Below, one piece after another: positions 1 through 8,919 of a stretch of 64,000 nt of DNA (the stretch's first letter is position 1; the number at the start of each line of letters is the position of its first letter). The stretch covers positions 1 through 64,000 of the forward strand of contig JFHF01000017.1 in assembly GCA_000648925.1 (NCBI GenBank), given 5' to 3'. The notes under the pieces were generated by a model, which saw only the letters and a program-made list of their open reading frames with translations, ran no database searches and was not told the origin of the DNA. The DNA is from Caballeronia jiangsuensis. GTDB lineage: Bacteria; Pseudomonadota; Gammaproteobacteria; Burkholderiales; Burkholderiaceae. Both the position numbers and the translations under genes were made by a program.

Positions 1-513
1 CAGCTCGTTAAGGCCCGCGGTCACACGCAGTTTGGCCATGCTTGCCAGCCCGCCGTGGCCCTCGCCTAAGTGTCGCCCCCAAAGGACCAACCGGGCTTGG
101 CTCGCGCACGGTCTGTCGCCTCGCACCGCTTCACTGACTGGTTCAGCACAAAAGAGCTTCGGCACAGCGCTACGCGCTGCCGTTGGGTATGCGAGGGAAA
201 CCATCGGAGAAGATGCACGCGCAGACCCGATGGACCCATCGGCCGCGTAGCGGGCTGGAGCTATTTGGTGCTGAACCAATTTGTTATGCGGTGCGATGTG
301 TCAGACCGTGCGCGATCCAAGCCCCGCGAGACCTACGAGGGCACTCGCTACTGCCGGGCCATTAGGCCAATCGTCTGTGCCGCGGCCGGTGTGAAGTGCT
401 TAGGCTGGGGAGAGCTGTTTCTTTGGTTACTTTCTTTGCAGCAGCAAAGAAAGTGACTGCCGCCCCGCACAGGGGCAGTGCTAATAGACCACCGCGAATA
501 CGGGATCCGGCAA
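1..513 (-). repeat. Foldback intergenic repeat, copy A (truncated by window start)
   Basis: Non-coding repeat in the opposite orientation to the copies near 16.8 and 26.9 kb. Its order of modules is the reverse complement of those copies: a TGTGACCGCGGGC-type module at the left, a GACAGACCGTGCGCG module, a GGTTCAGCAC module, then the mirror modules TTTGGTGCTGAACC (about 266-280) and CAGACCGTGCGCG (about 302-314). It ends in the hairpin arm TTTCTTTGC-AGCA-GCAAAGAAA at 431-452 and the GGTCTATT terminus near 483-490. The outer left arm lies before base 1. It ends about 30 bp from the stop codon of the AraC-type gene. Short open frames through it (for example a VTFFAAAKKVT-like peptide) are artefacts of the repeat. 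Confidence 0.85.
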
Positions 514-542
514 AAAACCAAAACATCTGCCAAAAAACCAAC

Positions 543-1316
543 CTAACCGCCGCGCAACGACCTGAACCCACCATTCCGCCATTGCCCTGGCGAAATGCCG
601 AATCGTTTAGAAAACGCGTGCGTGAACGCACTTTGATCGGCGAACCCGACATCGAGCGCGATATCGATAAGCGTCGCACGAGGATCGGCGAGCAAGGTCA
701 ACGCGGTATCGAGCCGCAGACGATGCAAATACCGATGCGGCGTCTCGCCAAACGCCTCATTGAAGAGCTGATGAAACCGCCGCATGCCGAAGCCGCAATG
801 CGCGGCGAGATCGGCGATACGCAGCGGCTCCGACAAATGCAGACGCAACCACCGGTCGATGCGCGCGAAATCGAGCCCGCGCATCATGTCGATGGAATCG
901 TCGGTATCGTGCATCAGCGCGCCGCACAGATGCGCGGCAACCTGCCATGCGAAGCGCTCGGAGAAATGCGCAGTGCCGTTCGCGCGATGAGCGACCTCGG
1001 CGACTGCCTGCGTGACGCGCGGATCGATCGCGACCGCGCGCGCCCGCTCGAAGTAACGTTCGGGCACCGCGACAGACGTGGCAGGCAGATCGAGCACGAG
1101 CTGGCGATTATCGCCGTCGGCCCAGTAGTCGTGGCGCGCGCCCGCCGGGATGATCCACGCGCCGCTGCAATCGATGCGCGCGCCGTTGCCATCGACGGCC
1201 ATCTCCATCGACCCGTCGAGGCCGAGCACGATCTGATGAAAGTCGTGCACGTCCGACGCTTGCGCCGCCTCATAGCGGCGCAGCGACACGGCGGGACGAT
1301 GAAGCGGCGCGCTCAT
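543..1316 (-). CDS. AraC-family transcriptional regulator
   Basis: A 257-residue one-component regulator. The N-terminal ~120 residues form a cupin-like sensing domain (HDFHQIVLGLDG, WIIPAGARHDYWADG) typical of AraC proteins that bind small ligands. The C-terminal ~100 residues are the double helix-turn-helix DNA-binding domain, with the second helix region IALDVGFADQSAFTHAFSKR followed by the usual FGISPGQWR ending. It lies only 11 bp downstream of the FKBP gene on the same strand and is probably cotranscribed with it. No Shine-Dalgarno sequence is obvious before the ATG. The stop codon is followed within 30 bp by repeat copy A. Its ligand and targets cannot be read from the sequence. Confidence 0.9.
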   Translation of the reverse strand: MSAPLHRPAVSLRRYEAAQASDVHDFHQIVLGLDGSMEMAVDGNGARIDCSGAWIIPAGARHDYWADGDNRQLVLDLPATSVAVPERYFERARAVAIDPRVTQAVAEVAHRANGTAHFSERFAWQVAAHLCGALMHDTDDSIDMMRGLDFARIDRWLRLHLSEPLRIADLAAHCGFGMRRFHQLFNEAFGETPHRYLHRLRLDTALTLLADPRATLIDIALDVGFADQSAFTHAFSKRFGISPGQWRNGGFRSLRGG

Positions 1317-1327
1317 GCCGTAATCGC

Positions 1328-1669
1328 TCAGACGTCCAGCAGTTCCACTTCGAACACGAGCGTCGCGTTCGGCGGAATCACGCCGCCCGCGCCACGCGCG
1401 CCGTAACCGAGTTGCGGCGGAATCGTGAGACGGCGCACGCCGCCCACTTTCATGCCCTGCACGCCTTCGTCCCAGCCCTTGATGACCATGCCGCCGCCCA
1501 GCACGAAGGCGAACGGGTCGTTGCGGTCCTTGCTCGAATCGAATTTCTGGCCGTCCGTGAGCCAGCCCGTGTAGTGCACGCTGACCGTCTTGCCCGCGAC
1601 GGCTTCAGCGCCCTCGCCAACGGTGACGTCTTCGTATTTGAGACCGGAATCGGTCGTGACAATCGACAT
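1328..1669 (-). CDS. FKBP-type peptidyl-prolyl cis-trans isomerase
   Basis: A 113-residue single-domain FKBP that catalyses cis-trans isomerisation of X-Pro bonds. Diagnostic motifs are [18 protein letters not shown] near the N terminus, [16 protein letters not shown] in the middle, and the active-site loop [19 protein letters not shown] before the final strand FEVELLDV. There is no signal peptide or membrane segment, so it should be cytoplasmic, unlike the secreted Mip-type FKBPs. The ATG at 1669 is supported by a GGGAGC ribosome site five bases upstream. The length is normal for the minimal FKBP domain. The neighbouring AraC-type gene follows after 11 bp. The product is very likely; its client proteins are unknown. 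Confidence 0.95.
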   Translation of the reverse strand: MSIVTTDSGLKYEDVTVGEGAEAVAGKTVSVHYTGWLTDGQKFDSSKDRNDPFAFVLGGGMVIKGWDEGVQGMKVGGVRRLTIPPQLGYGARGAGGVIPPNATLVFEVELLDV

Positions 1670-1765
1670 GGTTGCTCCCTGGTTGCCCGGCCATCGCCGA
1701 TGGATGGCCGGTGGTCGAAACCATCATTGTAGAACGTCGCAGGGAGCGGAGCCGGGCTCGGGCGA

Positions 1766-3181
1766 TCAGAGATGACGGCCGCGCGGGCCGAAGCGCGAGC
1801 CGATGCGCGGCCCGATCTCGGGCCTCACGTGCCTGCCGATCGCGGTGCCGATCGATGCGCCTTCCTGCGCATCGTGCATCGCGGCGGCAGCGGCCTTGTC
1901 GCCGACCTGCTGCCTCGCGATCTTGAGCGCGCGCACGCGCACGTACGCCATCGCGACCAGCGTCCAGGGCGCAAGATAGGCGAACTCGGGCACGGACACC
2001 ATCATCATCGTCCAGGTCGCGGCGCAGCACTGGCGCAACGCCATGCCGCGCGGGTCCCAGTCGAGCTTGAACGCCGGGTAAAGCATCAGCGAACTGATGA
2101 ACACCGTGCCGACGACACCCGTATTGACGAGCAGCGTCGAGAACAGATCGGTCGAGCGGATATAGCCGAAGCCGATGCCGAAGATCTGATTGAGCGGCGA
2201 CGCATTGAACCACAGGCGCATCGATTCTACGAAGAGCAGCGTGCGGTCCGAGCCCGACTCGGTTTTCTGTTCGAGCTTGTCCACCACCATCTGCTTGAAG
2301 AGATCGGCGATGTAATCCTGCAAAAGATACGCGATCACGCACAGCACGAAGAGGCCGATCAGCGCCTTCACCGGATTGATGCCGAGCTTGCGCACGCGGA
2401 TGAGCGAATACACCGCGTAGCCGATCAGCACCGTCGACGACGTGGTCATGAGCAGCGACAGGCCGATCACCCATACCGGCCAGCGCACGCGCGACGTCGC
2501 GTTGAAGTAGACCCAGAACGGAAAGATGGACATCGCGTACATCGACGGCTCGCCGGTGAGCGCCTTCAGGCGCTGGATCGGAATGCCCTTGATGTCGATC
2601 TGCTGGAACGAACTGCCGTTCACCGTGCCGTCCGAGCGCACGATGCCCTTGCCGAACTGATCGCCGAATGCTCGGTTCGAGATGAAGTCGCCCGGCTGCC
2701 CCGTGGCGATGTAATAGGCCACCTCGAACATGCCGTACAGCGCGAACAGCGTGACGGCGGCGAGAACCCACTGGTCCCACGTCGGCTTGTAATAGTGATA
2801 CACGTAAGCCGCATAGAGCACGACCGCCGCCACGTAGATGGACTGCGTGAACATGCTCTTGCGCATGATGAACGTGAAGGGATCCTTGTCGTCGACGAGC
2901 ACGATCTTGCTGAAGTCGGGATCGAAGGGCGCCATCATGTCGGCGAGCTGCGACGTGCAGACCATCAGCAGCCACACGAGGATCGCAGCGCCCACGAAGT
3001 GCATCCAGCTCTTGCGCGCGCGTCCGCCGAACAGCAGCACGAGCGGCACGGAAAGGAAGCACATCAGATAGCCGATCGTCGTGCCTTGAATCGATGGCAT
3101 GACGAGGAACGACGTCACCGGCATCGCGAAGGCCCAGATTCGGTAGTACAGGTCGGTCAGCGCCGCTTTTTCTTTCATCAT
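1766..3181 (-). CDS. Wzy/O-antigen-ligase-like polysaccharide polymerase
   Basis: A 471-residue polytopic inner-membrane protein with about ten hydrophobic segments, several in its first 150 residues. A large periplasmic-type loop carries a GSDRTLLFVESMRLWFNASPLNQIFGIGFG-region motif (residues about 310-340). This resembles the RxxxW...P..GxGfG region of Wzy polymerases and WaaL ligases. It ends with a basic/alanine-rich cytoplasmic tail. As the last gene of the polysaccharide block, next to the Wzc-type kinase, it most likely polymerises repeat units carried on undecaprenyl pyrophosphate. These families share little sequence identity, so polymerase versus ligase is inferred mainly from context. 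Confidence 0.75.
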   Translation of the reverse strand: MMKEKAALTDLYYRIWAFAMPVTSFLVMPSIQGTTIGYLMCFLSVPLVLLFGGRARKSWMHFVGAAILVWLLMVCTSQLADMMAPFDPDFSKIVLVDDKDPFTFIMRKSMFTQSIYVAAVVLYAAYVYHYYKPTWDQWVLAAVTLFALYGMFEVAYYIATGQPGDFISNRAFGDQFGKGIVRSDGTVNGSSFQQIDIKGIPIQRLKALTGEPSMYAMSIFPFWVYFNATSRVRWPVWVIGLSLLMTTSSTVLIGYAVYSLIRVRKLGINPVKALIGLFVLCVIAYLLQDYIADLFKQMVVDKLEQKTESGSDRTLLFVESMRLWFNASPLNQIFGIGFGYIRSTDLFSTLLVNTGVVGTVFISSLMLYPAFKLDWDPRGMALRQCCAATWTMMMVSVPEFAYLAPWTLVAMAYVRVRALKIARQQVGDKAAAAAMHDAQEGASIGTAIGRHVRPEIGPRIGSRFGPRGRHL

Positions 3182-3254
3182 CGAAGGTTGGATGGGCCCG
3201 TTTCAAACGGGCTGTCGATCGTTATGAATGTCGGTGCGAACCATGCTTCGTGGG

Positions 3255-3521
3255 TCATGCACGGCGCCGGAATGTCGCCAGCATGGCCAGCAGGATCACG
3301 AGCATCGAGCGCGAGGGCAGGTCGGTCGTTTCTGCGATCGGCGTCTCTTCGATCACCGGGATAGGCGCCTGAACGGGCACGGGCGCCGGTGCCGGCATTG
3401 GCTCAGCCTTGCGCACGCGATGAAAATCGCAATGCGGACACACGTTCATGCCCACGGCAACCTGCCTGCGGCAGCGCGGGCATTGCACGAGCCGATTCCT
3501 GAAGGAAAAAGGTCCGCTCAT
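3255..3521 (-). CDS. Small zinc-ribbon protein with C-terminal membrane segment
   Basis: An 88-residue protein. I chose the ATG at 3521 because AGGGAG lies six bases upstream. A longer frame begins at 3680 but its extra residues look non-coding. Residues about 15-35 hold two Cys pairs, CPRC and CPHC, separated by 11 residues: a zinc ribbon. A Pro/Ala-rich linker follows (PAPAPVPVQAPIPV). The C terminus has one hydrophobic segment (SMLVILLAMLATF) ending in RRRA, suggesting a tail-anchored inner-membrane protein with the ribbon in the cytoplasm. It sits between the Wzc-type kinase and the polymerase, with 73-bp and 179-bp gaps. I do not recognise a named family; a role in the polysaccharide machine is inference. 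Confidence 0.7.
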   Translation of the reverse strand: MSGPFSFRNRLVQCPRCRRQVAVGMNVCPHCDFHRVRKAEPMPAPAPVPVQAPIPVIEETPIAETTDLPSRSMLVILLAMLATFRRRA

Positions 3522-3700
3522 ATGCGTCTCCCTCATCGACCCGGTTGACGGCGCGAGCGCGTCGAAACCTTCGAATCCACCCTCGCGGACAAGACGTATG
3601 AACAATCGAGCACGTCCCACGGCCAGCGTTACAACGCAATGCGCCGCGTGACGGGCACGCGGCGCGATGCCTTCAACCACGCTTCATTATGCGCGCGCCG

Positions 3701-6052
3701 TCAGTGCGCCGACTTGAACGAACTCGTATATGCCGCGGCATAACCATAACTGCGACGATTGCTCGGCCGTCGCGGAATCGCATTGAACACCGAGCCGACG
3801 AGCCTGCCGCCCGAACGCTGCACCTTCTTCACGGTTTCCTCGATCTCTTCCTCGCTCTGGATGCCCGAGCGCAGCACGAGCACCGTCGAACCCGCGTCGC
3901 TCGCGACGATCGCCGCGTCGGTCACGACGAGGAACGGCGGCGTATCGAGGATCACGAGATCGAACTGATCGCTCATGCGCGCAAGCATGTTGCGAAAGCC
4001 CGGCATCATCAGCAGCTCGGAAGGATTCTCCGGATAGCCGCCGCACGACATAAACGACAGCCCCGGCACGCCGACATAGCGGATCGCGTCGCCGAGCGCC
4101 AGTTCGCCCTTGAGCACTTCCGACAGGCCGCCCGGATTCGACTGCTTGAAGAACGAAGCGATATGGCCGCGCCGCATGTCGCCGTCGATCAGCAGCACTC
4201 GCAGGCCGATTTCCGCGAGCAGCACCGACAGATTCGCCGCGACGAAGCTCTTGCCCGCCGACGGAATCGGACCCGTCAGCATCACGATGTTGTTCGGCGC
4301 ATTGGCGAGATCGCGATACAACTCCGTGCGCACGGCGCGCAGCGCCTCGATCGCCGGATCGTGCGGGAAGCGCGTGGCGAGCACGCGGGCATCGCGATCC
4401 GTGTCGGCGACGTGCGGCATCGCGAACGCGTCATGCTCCGGCAGATGAACATAGGGCAGCGCCTTCGGTGGTCCGCCGTTCTGCGCCCCGGAATAAGTGA
4501 GCGGCGCATGTTCGACCGGCGATACGGCGATCTCGTGATCGAGCATGGCCTGCTGCCGGCTGTACAGCACTTCGCCCAGCACGGGCACCGAAAGACGGCG
4601 CTCGACGAACATCGGATCGGTCACGCCGATCATCGCGTGGCGGCGCAGGAAGATGAAGAACGTGCCGATGAAGAAGCCGAGGCCCGTGCCCGCGGCGATC
4701 ACCAGCGACTTGTGCGGTTTCACCGGACGATACGGGCGCAGCGCGTTATCGACGATATGCGCGCCGCCGCTCGTGCTCGCGCGCCGCACGGAAAGCTCCT
4801 GTGCCTTGTTCACCATGCCCATGTAGATGGTTTCGGCCACGCGCGCGTCACGCGTGAGAGTCGCGTTCTGGCGTTCGGAAGCGGGCATGCTGTCGAAGCG
4901 TTGCTGAATCTGCTTGTTCGATGCTTCCAGTTCCGAGATCTGCTGATTCAGATTGACCACTTGCGGGCTGCTCGGCTGGAAGCGCTGCAAAGCCTGCGTG
5001 CGTTGCAGCTTGAGCGTCGCCAGTTGCTGCATCGATACGATGCTGCCTTGCAGATACGCCTGCGCTTCGTTGAGCGGCTGCACCGACTGCGATTTGGAAC
5101 GGAACGCGCTCAGGTTGCCCTCGGCGCGACGCAGATCGCTTTCGAGGCGCGGCAGTTCTCCGCGGATGAATTCGAGCGTCTTCGTGTCGTTCGCCTGGCG
5201 CGCCTGAACGGCCGCTGTCAGATACGCCTGGCCGAGCGCGTTCGCGACATCGGCGGTCAGGGCGGGATCGTCGGCGTTGAAGGTGATCTGCACGACGCCC
5301 GTGTCTTTCGCGGACTCGGCCACCTTCATCGACTTCTTCATGAGCGCGATCGCGTCGAGCGTATTGAGGCGCGTCACGTCGAAGTGCACGCCCGGATGGC
5401 CGAGCGCGCTGTTGACGAGAATCGACACGCCGTTCGCCGATGCCGGACGGCCGATCGTGCCGCGCAGAAGCATCGCGCCATCGGGGTCGCGCAACTCGTA
5501 CTGGTTGTTGTCGAGCAGAACGAGATCGAGCTTCTGGTCTTCGAGCGAGGGCGGCACGTCGAGGCGGCCGATCTGCAGCGATTCGCCGCCCCAGCCATAC
5601 GAATCGAGACCGAACCATGCCGGAGACAGATGTCCCTTCTTCGCGAAGATATCCGCGATCTGGCCGAGCACGGGGAACGTGGTCGGCTTGACCTTGATGT
5701 CGAAGTGGAACTGTTTCACGACGGGTTCGAGCACCGAGCGGCTTTGCATCACGGAGATTTCCGCGGGCGCGAGCTGGTTCACCGTCGGCTGAGACTGCTG
5801 CATCTGCATCTGGTTCTGCGGCGCGATGCCGAGCGCGTTCGGATCGGGTGGATCCACGCGCACGACGACGTCCGAAGAATAGATGGGCGTGGCAAGAAAT
5901 GCATACGCGGTCGCGAGCGCGGCCGTGATCCCGATGAACAGGAACAGGATGCCAAGGTGATCGCGCAGGAGCCTGAGCATGTCGCTCGCGGTGAATTCAC
6001 CGTCGTCCTTGCCGGGGCGCGAAGATCCGGAGTTCACATAGAGGGTGTTCAA
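3701..6052 (-). CDS. Wzc-type polysaccharide co-polymerase / tyrosine autokinase
   Basis: A fused chain-length regulator and BY-kinase of about 783 residues. I prefer the TTG at 6052 (GAGGA eight bases upstream); an ATG at 6124 has no ribosome site. It has an N-terminal membrane helix (LGILFLFIGITAALATAYAF), a long periplasmic coiled-coil segment, and a second helix near residue 450 (SLVIAAGTGLGFFIGTFFIF). The C-terminal cytoplasmic kinase has Walker A GPIPSAGKSF, Walker A' LLIDGDMRRG and Walker B LVILDTPP. The tail has only three tyrosines (YGYAAAY), fewer than in E. coli Wzc. It controls polymer length and export, normally with an OM channel and a phosphatase, neither of which is here. Confidence 0.93.
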   Translation of the reverse strand: MNTLYVNSGSSRPGKDDGEFTASDMLRLLRDHLGILFLFIGITAALATAYAFLATPIYSSDVVVRVDPPDPNALGIAPQNQMQMQQSQPTVNQLAPAEISVMQSRSVLEPVVKQFHFDIKVKPTTFPVLGQIADIFAKKGHLSPAWFGLDSYGWGGESLQIGRLDVPPSLEDQKLDLVLLDNNQYELRDPDGAMLLRGTIGRPASANGVSILVNSALGHPGVHFDVTRLNTLDAIALMKKSMKVAESAKDTGVVQITFNADDPALTADVANALGQAYLTAAVQARQANDTKTLEFIRGELPRLESDLRRAEGNLSAFRSKSQSVQPLNEAQAYLQGSIVSMQQLATLKLQRTQALQRFQPSSPQVVNLNQQISELEASNKQIQQRFDSMPASERQNATLTRDARVAETIYMGMVNKAQELSVRRASTSGGAHIVDNALRPYRPVKPHKSLVIAAGTGLGFFIGTFFIFLRRHAMIGVTDPMFVERRLSVPVLGEVLYSRQQAMLDHEIAVSPVEHAPLTYSGAQNGGPPKALPYVHLPEHDAFAMPHVADTDRDARVLATRFPHDPAIEALRAVRTELYRDLANAPNNIVMLTGPIPSAGKSFVAANLSVLLAEIGLRVLLIDGDMRRGHIASFFKQSNPGGLSEVLKGELALGDAIRYVGVPGLSFMSCGGYPENPSELLMMPGFRNMLARMSDQFDLVILDTPPFLVVTDAAIVASDAGSTVLVLRSGIQSEEEIEETVKKVQRSGGRLVGSVFNAIPRRPSNRRSYGYAAAYTSSFKSAH

Positions 6053-6547
6053 AGGCGCCGTCCTCAGTTCGATAAGTTGACCGTTGTTTCCCGGGCCGAG
6101 AAAAACAGAGAGCCCGCGCGGCATGTCCGCGGTACGTCTTGCGTGTTGTTGATCCGGCCTATGGCCGTCGGAACTTCCAGACTAAAGACGCGAGAGGCTC
6201 TGAAAAGCGGGCGAAGCACATGTTGCTTCGAGGTCGCATGACGAAGCACGTCGGCTCGTCGGAGTGCGATATCTGCCAGGAGCACACTCCGTGCCTCGGC
6301 ATCGCGCCTCAAGATTCGGCGGATGAAACTCGCGAATCCCGTTACGAATCGCTTGCTGTCAAACGATACGGTAAGTCTGGAAAATAAAGCGTCAAGGCTA
6401 TCTTCCCGGTACAAACTGCACGCGTCTGTTGAGTAGCGAACATAACGGGCATGGTAAGGGCGGGTACGCCACTTGCGCCCCCGCTCTTTCGCGCGATAAT
6501 TTGCGGTTTCGCCCATGCTTTATTTGTCGTACCAAAGTGTCGATCCC
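6053..6547. other. Intergenic region upstream of the Wzc-type gene
   Basis: About 495 bp between the glycoside hydrolase stop and the preferred start of the kinase gene. It is less GC-rich than its surroundings, notably around 6350-6430. It is the largest gap in the block below 11 kb, so it may carry a separate promoter for the wzc, zinc-ribbon and polymerase genes. I see no convincing promoter hexamers, JUMPstart-like element or coding sequence. A 150-codon open frame here (6064-6516, minus) looks like chance. Confidence 0.5.
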
Positions 6548-7645
6548 TTACGGCATCGGGTTGGCCTTGATGAAATCCCGCACGGTATCGAAGCGCGATT
6601 TGCGCGTTTTACCGTCGTCCTGGATCACACCGTAGTTGCCATCGCCGCCGTAGCGCTGGTCGTCATATAGCTCGTACAAGGTCACGTTCTGTATGTTGTA
6701 GGTCTTCGCGAGCGACACGAATCCCTTCAATGCATCCTTGCCGACGAGATAGCCGGCCGGGTCCGCGTGGGTCGGCCGCACGCCGTACTCGGTGATCCAG
6801 ATGGGCTTGCCGTAGCTGTCGCGCAGGCGTTCGAGCACGTTGACCTTCTTGTCGCCGGCCGCCGTGATCGATCCCATGTTCGAATACCAGTGCCACGCGG
6901 TGATGTCCCAGTGCGGAATGGGATGGCCGCGCGTGCCGTCGGGCTGCGTGCCCGCATACAGCATGTCGGTGAAGCCGTAATGCAGCCAGCTGAACGATGT
7001 CAGCAGGATCTTCGCGTCCGGATTCGTTTCGCGGATGCCTTTGATCAGACCGAGGATCGAGCCGCGCGCTTTCATGAATCTCGCGTTGTCGTAGTCCTGC
7101 GGATGCTCGCCGCTGCGGTCCGAGCCGAGTATCGTCCAGTTGTCGTACTCGTTGCCGACCTGATAGTACGTAACGAGGCCCTTCAGCACGCGCCCCGCCG
7201 TCTTACCCAGAGCATAGCCGCGCTCGAAGGTTTCCTGCTCGTTCGCGCGCTTTTCCGGCTCGAAGGGCGTGACGAGCGCGAGCACGCCGATGCATTGTTT
7301 CGCCGCCGCGCGCGCGAAATCCGCGACCATGTGGGCGCTTTGCTCGCTCGATACATCCTGCGCGTACATCGTGACGCCGAGATCGCGAAGCTGTGAAATC
7401 TGCAAGGCGTAGTCGCTCATGCCGTACGCGCCGTGATGCTCCAGATGCCCCGCGATGCCGTAGAACACGCCCTTCGATTGATTGCCGCAAGCGATTTTCG
7501 GTGACGCGACGTTCGCGGCGTGCTCCGTGGAGCTCGCCGAGTGACTGCTGTGATACGCGTCCGATGTGCCGCTGCGCGCGTAGATCAGCACCGATGCGCA
7601 GCAAAGCGCACCGAACAGGGATATGGCAGCCACCAAGGTTCGCAT
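6548..7645 (-). CDS. Exported clan GH-A glycoside hydrolase
   Basis: A 365-residue protein with an N-terminal signal or anchor (LVAAISLFGALCCASVLIYA), placing the enzyme in the periplasm or outside. The rest is a (beta/alpha)8 barrel of the GH39/GH5-like clan A. The acid/base is in VGNEYDN (Asn165-Glu166) and the nucleophile in WITEYG (Glu286). The HWDITAWHWYSNMG segment fits the substrate-facing loop of this clan. It lies 31 bp downstream of a glycosyltransferase in the same operon. Hydrolases inside polysaccharide loci usually trim or release the same polymer made by the locus. The exact family and the bond cleaved cannot be fixed by eye. Confidence 0.8.
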   Translation of the reverse strand: MRTLVAAISLFGALCCASVLIYARSGTSDAYHSSHSASSTEHAANVASPKIACGNQSKGVFYGIAGHLEHHGAYGMSDYALQISQLRDLGVTMYAQDVSSEQSAHMVADFARAAAKQCIGVLALVTPFEPEKRANEQETFERGYALGKTAGRVLKGLVTYYQVGNEYDNWTILGSDRSGEHPQDYDNARFMKARGSILGLIKGIRETNPDAKILLTSFSWLHYGFTDMLYAGTQPDGTRGHPIPHWDITAWHWYSNMGSITAAGDKKVNVLERLRDSYGKPIWITEYGVRPTHADPAGYLVGKDALKGFVSLAKTYNIQNVTLYELYDDQRYGGDGNYGVIQDDGKTRKSRFDTVRDFIKANPMP

Positions 7646-7676
7646 CGATGTTCGGCCCTCGAAAAAGTTCGCGCTG

Positions 7677-8870
7677 TCATTCGATCAGCACGTTGGAATG
7701 TCGTGGCGTGGGCTGAGCGCCCATGTCGCGCGTGGCGCTCTCGTGCAGCAAGACGTTTTGCGCCTGCTCGTCGAATGCTTCGCGCGAGAAGCGATGCCTG
7801 AATGCGCGTGCAAGAGCGGCGAGCGGAAGATCACGCGCTGCGAAGATGCGTTCGACGAATGCATCGTGATCATCCGCGGGAAAAAGCAGCGCATCGGGCA
7901 GATATGAATCGAGGCCCGACACGCGCGATACGACGATCGGCCGCTGCGCGAGCACCGCTTCGATCATCACGAGCGGCACGCCTTCGTACGCGGAAGGCAG
8001 CACGAGCGCATCGCTCGCGACGATCCAGGGCAGCACGTCCTTCTGCGGCCCGACCATGCGCACGCACGCGGACAGCGCCGGGCTCGCGTCGATCATGGCT
8101 TGCAGGCGCGCCGCATCCGGACCTTCGCCGACGATCAGCACGAGCGTACGTGCGAATGCATCCGCGTGACGCTCGATGGCCTGCATCAGAAAGTCCTGAC
8201 GCTTCTGTTTGAAATTGATCCGGCCGATATGCGCGATGATCGTCGTGCCGTCGTCGGGCAGGCCGAGCGAGGCGCGCGCGGCTTCTTTCGTGAGCGTCGT
8301 GCGACCGAAGCGGTCGTCGGCATAGTTTTCGAGGACCATCGCGCGCGCATTGGGCGCAAGCGCCTTCAGCTTGCCGCGCAAATGATCGTTCAACGTGACG
8401 TACTCGTGCGGCGCGCGATACAGCGCGCGCTTGACGAGCCATTTGATCTTGCCGGGACCGCCCGCGTTCGCGGGAGCATCGTCGACGAGCGGCAGATAGC
8501 TTACCGCCGTGGTGCGCGCCTGACGCGCGGCGAAGAGTCCCGCGAGACCGGAAGCGATCGTGCCTTGCGCGATGAGCAGCTTGTTCAGCCGCAGCGCGCG
8601 CAGTTTCGCCGCGGTCGCGCGGACCGTGCGCCACAGCGCGAAGACATCGCCGCGTATCGATTCCGCCGTATGCGGAAGCCCGATCGTCTTCACTTTCGGA
8701 TGCGCGTTCGCCAGGTCGTTGACATAGCGATACAACGGCTCGTTCGCGGTCGGCACGAGGATATGCAGAGTCTTCACATGAGTGCTCGCAATGAGCGCAA
8801 GCATGAACCGTTTAAGCATCTTTTCGTGGCCGCCGTTGATACCCGAGTCACAATAAATTCCCAACTTCAC
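7677..8870 (-). CDS. Glycosyltransferase, GT4-type GT-B fold
   Basis: A 397-residue cytoplasmic glycosyltransferase. The N-terminal half starts with a GT-B Rossmann strand (MKLGIYCDSGINGGHEKML). The C-terminal donor-binding half contains IAHIGRINFKQKRQDFL, the VGEGPDAARL segment and the family EX7E motif EGVPLVMIE (Glu296 and Glu304). It transfers a sugar from a nucleotide donor to the lipid-linked repeat unit; sugar and linkage are unknown. It is the third of three adjacent GT4 genes, 49 bp after the previous one and 31 bp before the hydrolase gene, so one transcript is likely. Confidence 0.88.
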   Translation of the reverse strand: MKLGIYCDSGINGGHEKMLKRFMLALIASTHVKTLHILVPTANEPLYRYVNDLANAHPKVKTIGLPHTAESIRGDVFALWRTVRATAAKLRALRLNKLLIAQGTIASGLAGLFAARQARTTAVSYLPLVDDAPANAGGPGKIKWLVKRALYRAPHEYVTLNDHLRGKLKALAPNARAMVLENYADDRFGRTTLTKEAARASLGLPDDGTTIIAHIGRINFKQKRQDFLMQAIERHADAFARTLVLIVGEGPDAARLQAMIDASPALSACVRMVGPQKDVLPWIVASDALVLPSAYEGVPLVMIEAVLAQRPIVVSRVSGLDSYLPDALLFPADDHDAFVERIFAARDLPLAALARAFRHRFSREAFDEQAQNVLLHESATRDMGAQPTPRHSNVLIE

Positions 8871-8919
8871 CAGCCTTTTCCCCCTCGAAATGCGTCTGTA
8901 TCTGTAGCGCCGCTTGCTC

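Noticed and set aside
396-1406. Long plus-strand open frame across repeat copy A and antisense to the AraC-type gene
   Set aside because: It begins in the repeat (VTFFAAAKKVT peptide) and continues as the high-GC antisense shadow of an unmistakable AraC gene.
3255-3310. PEP-CTERM-like C terminus (hydrophobic helix then RRRA) on the zinc-ribbon protein
   Set aside because: No signal peptide and no PEP motif; a cytoplasmic zinc ribbon with a tail anchor explains it better.
3689-6241. 850-codon open frame antisense to the Wzc-type kinase
   Set aside because: Arg/His/Ala-rich product with no domains; the minus strand encodes a clear BY-kinase. Long antisense frames are expected at this GC content.
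6064-6516. 150-codon minus-strand frame upstream of the Wzc-type gene
   Set aside because: No ribosome site, no domain, Arg/Ser-rich, and it overlaps the true start region of the kinase gene.
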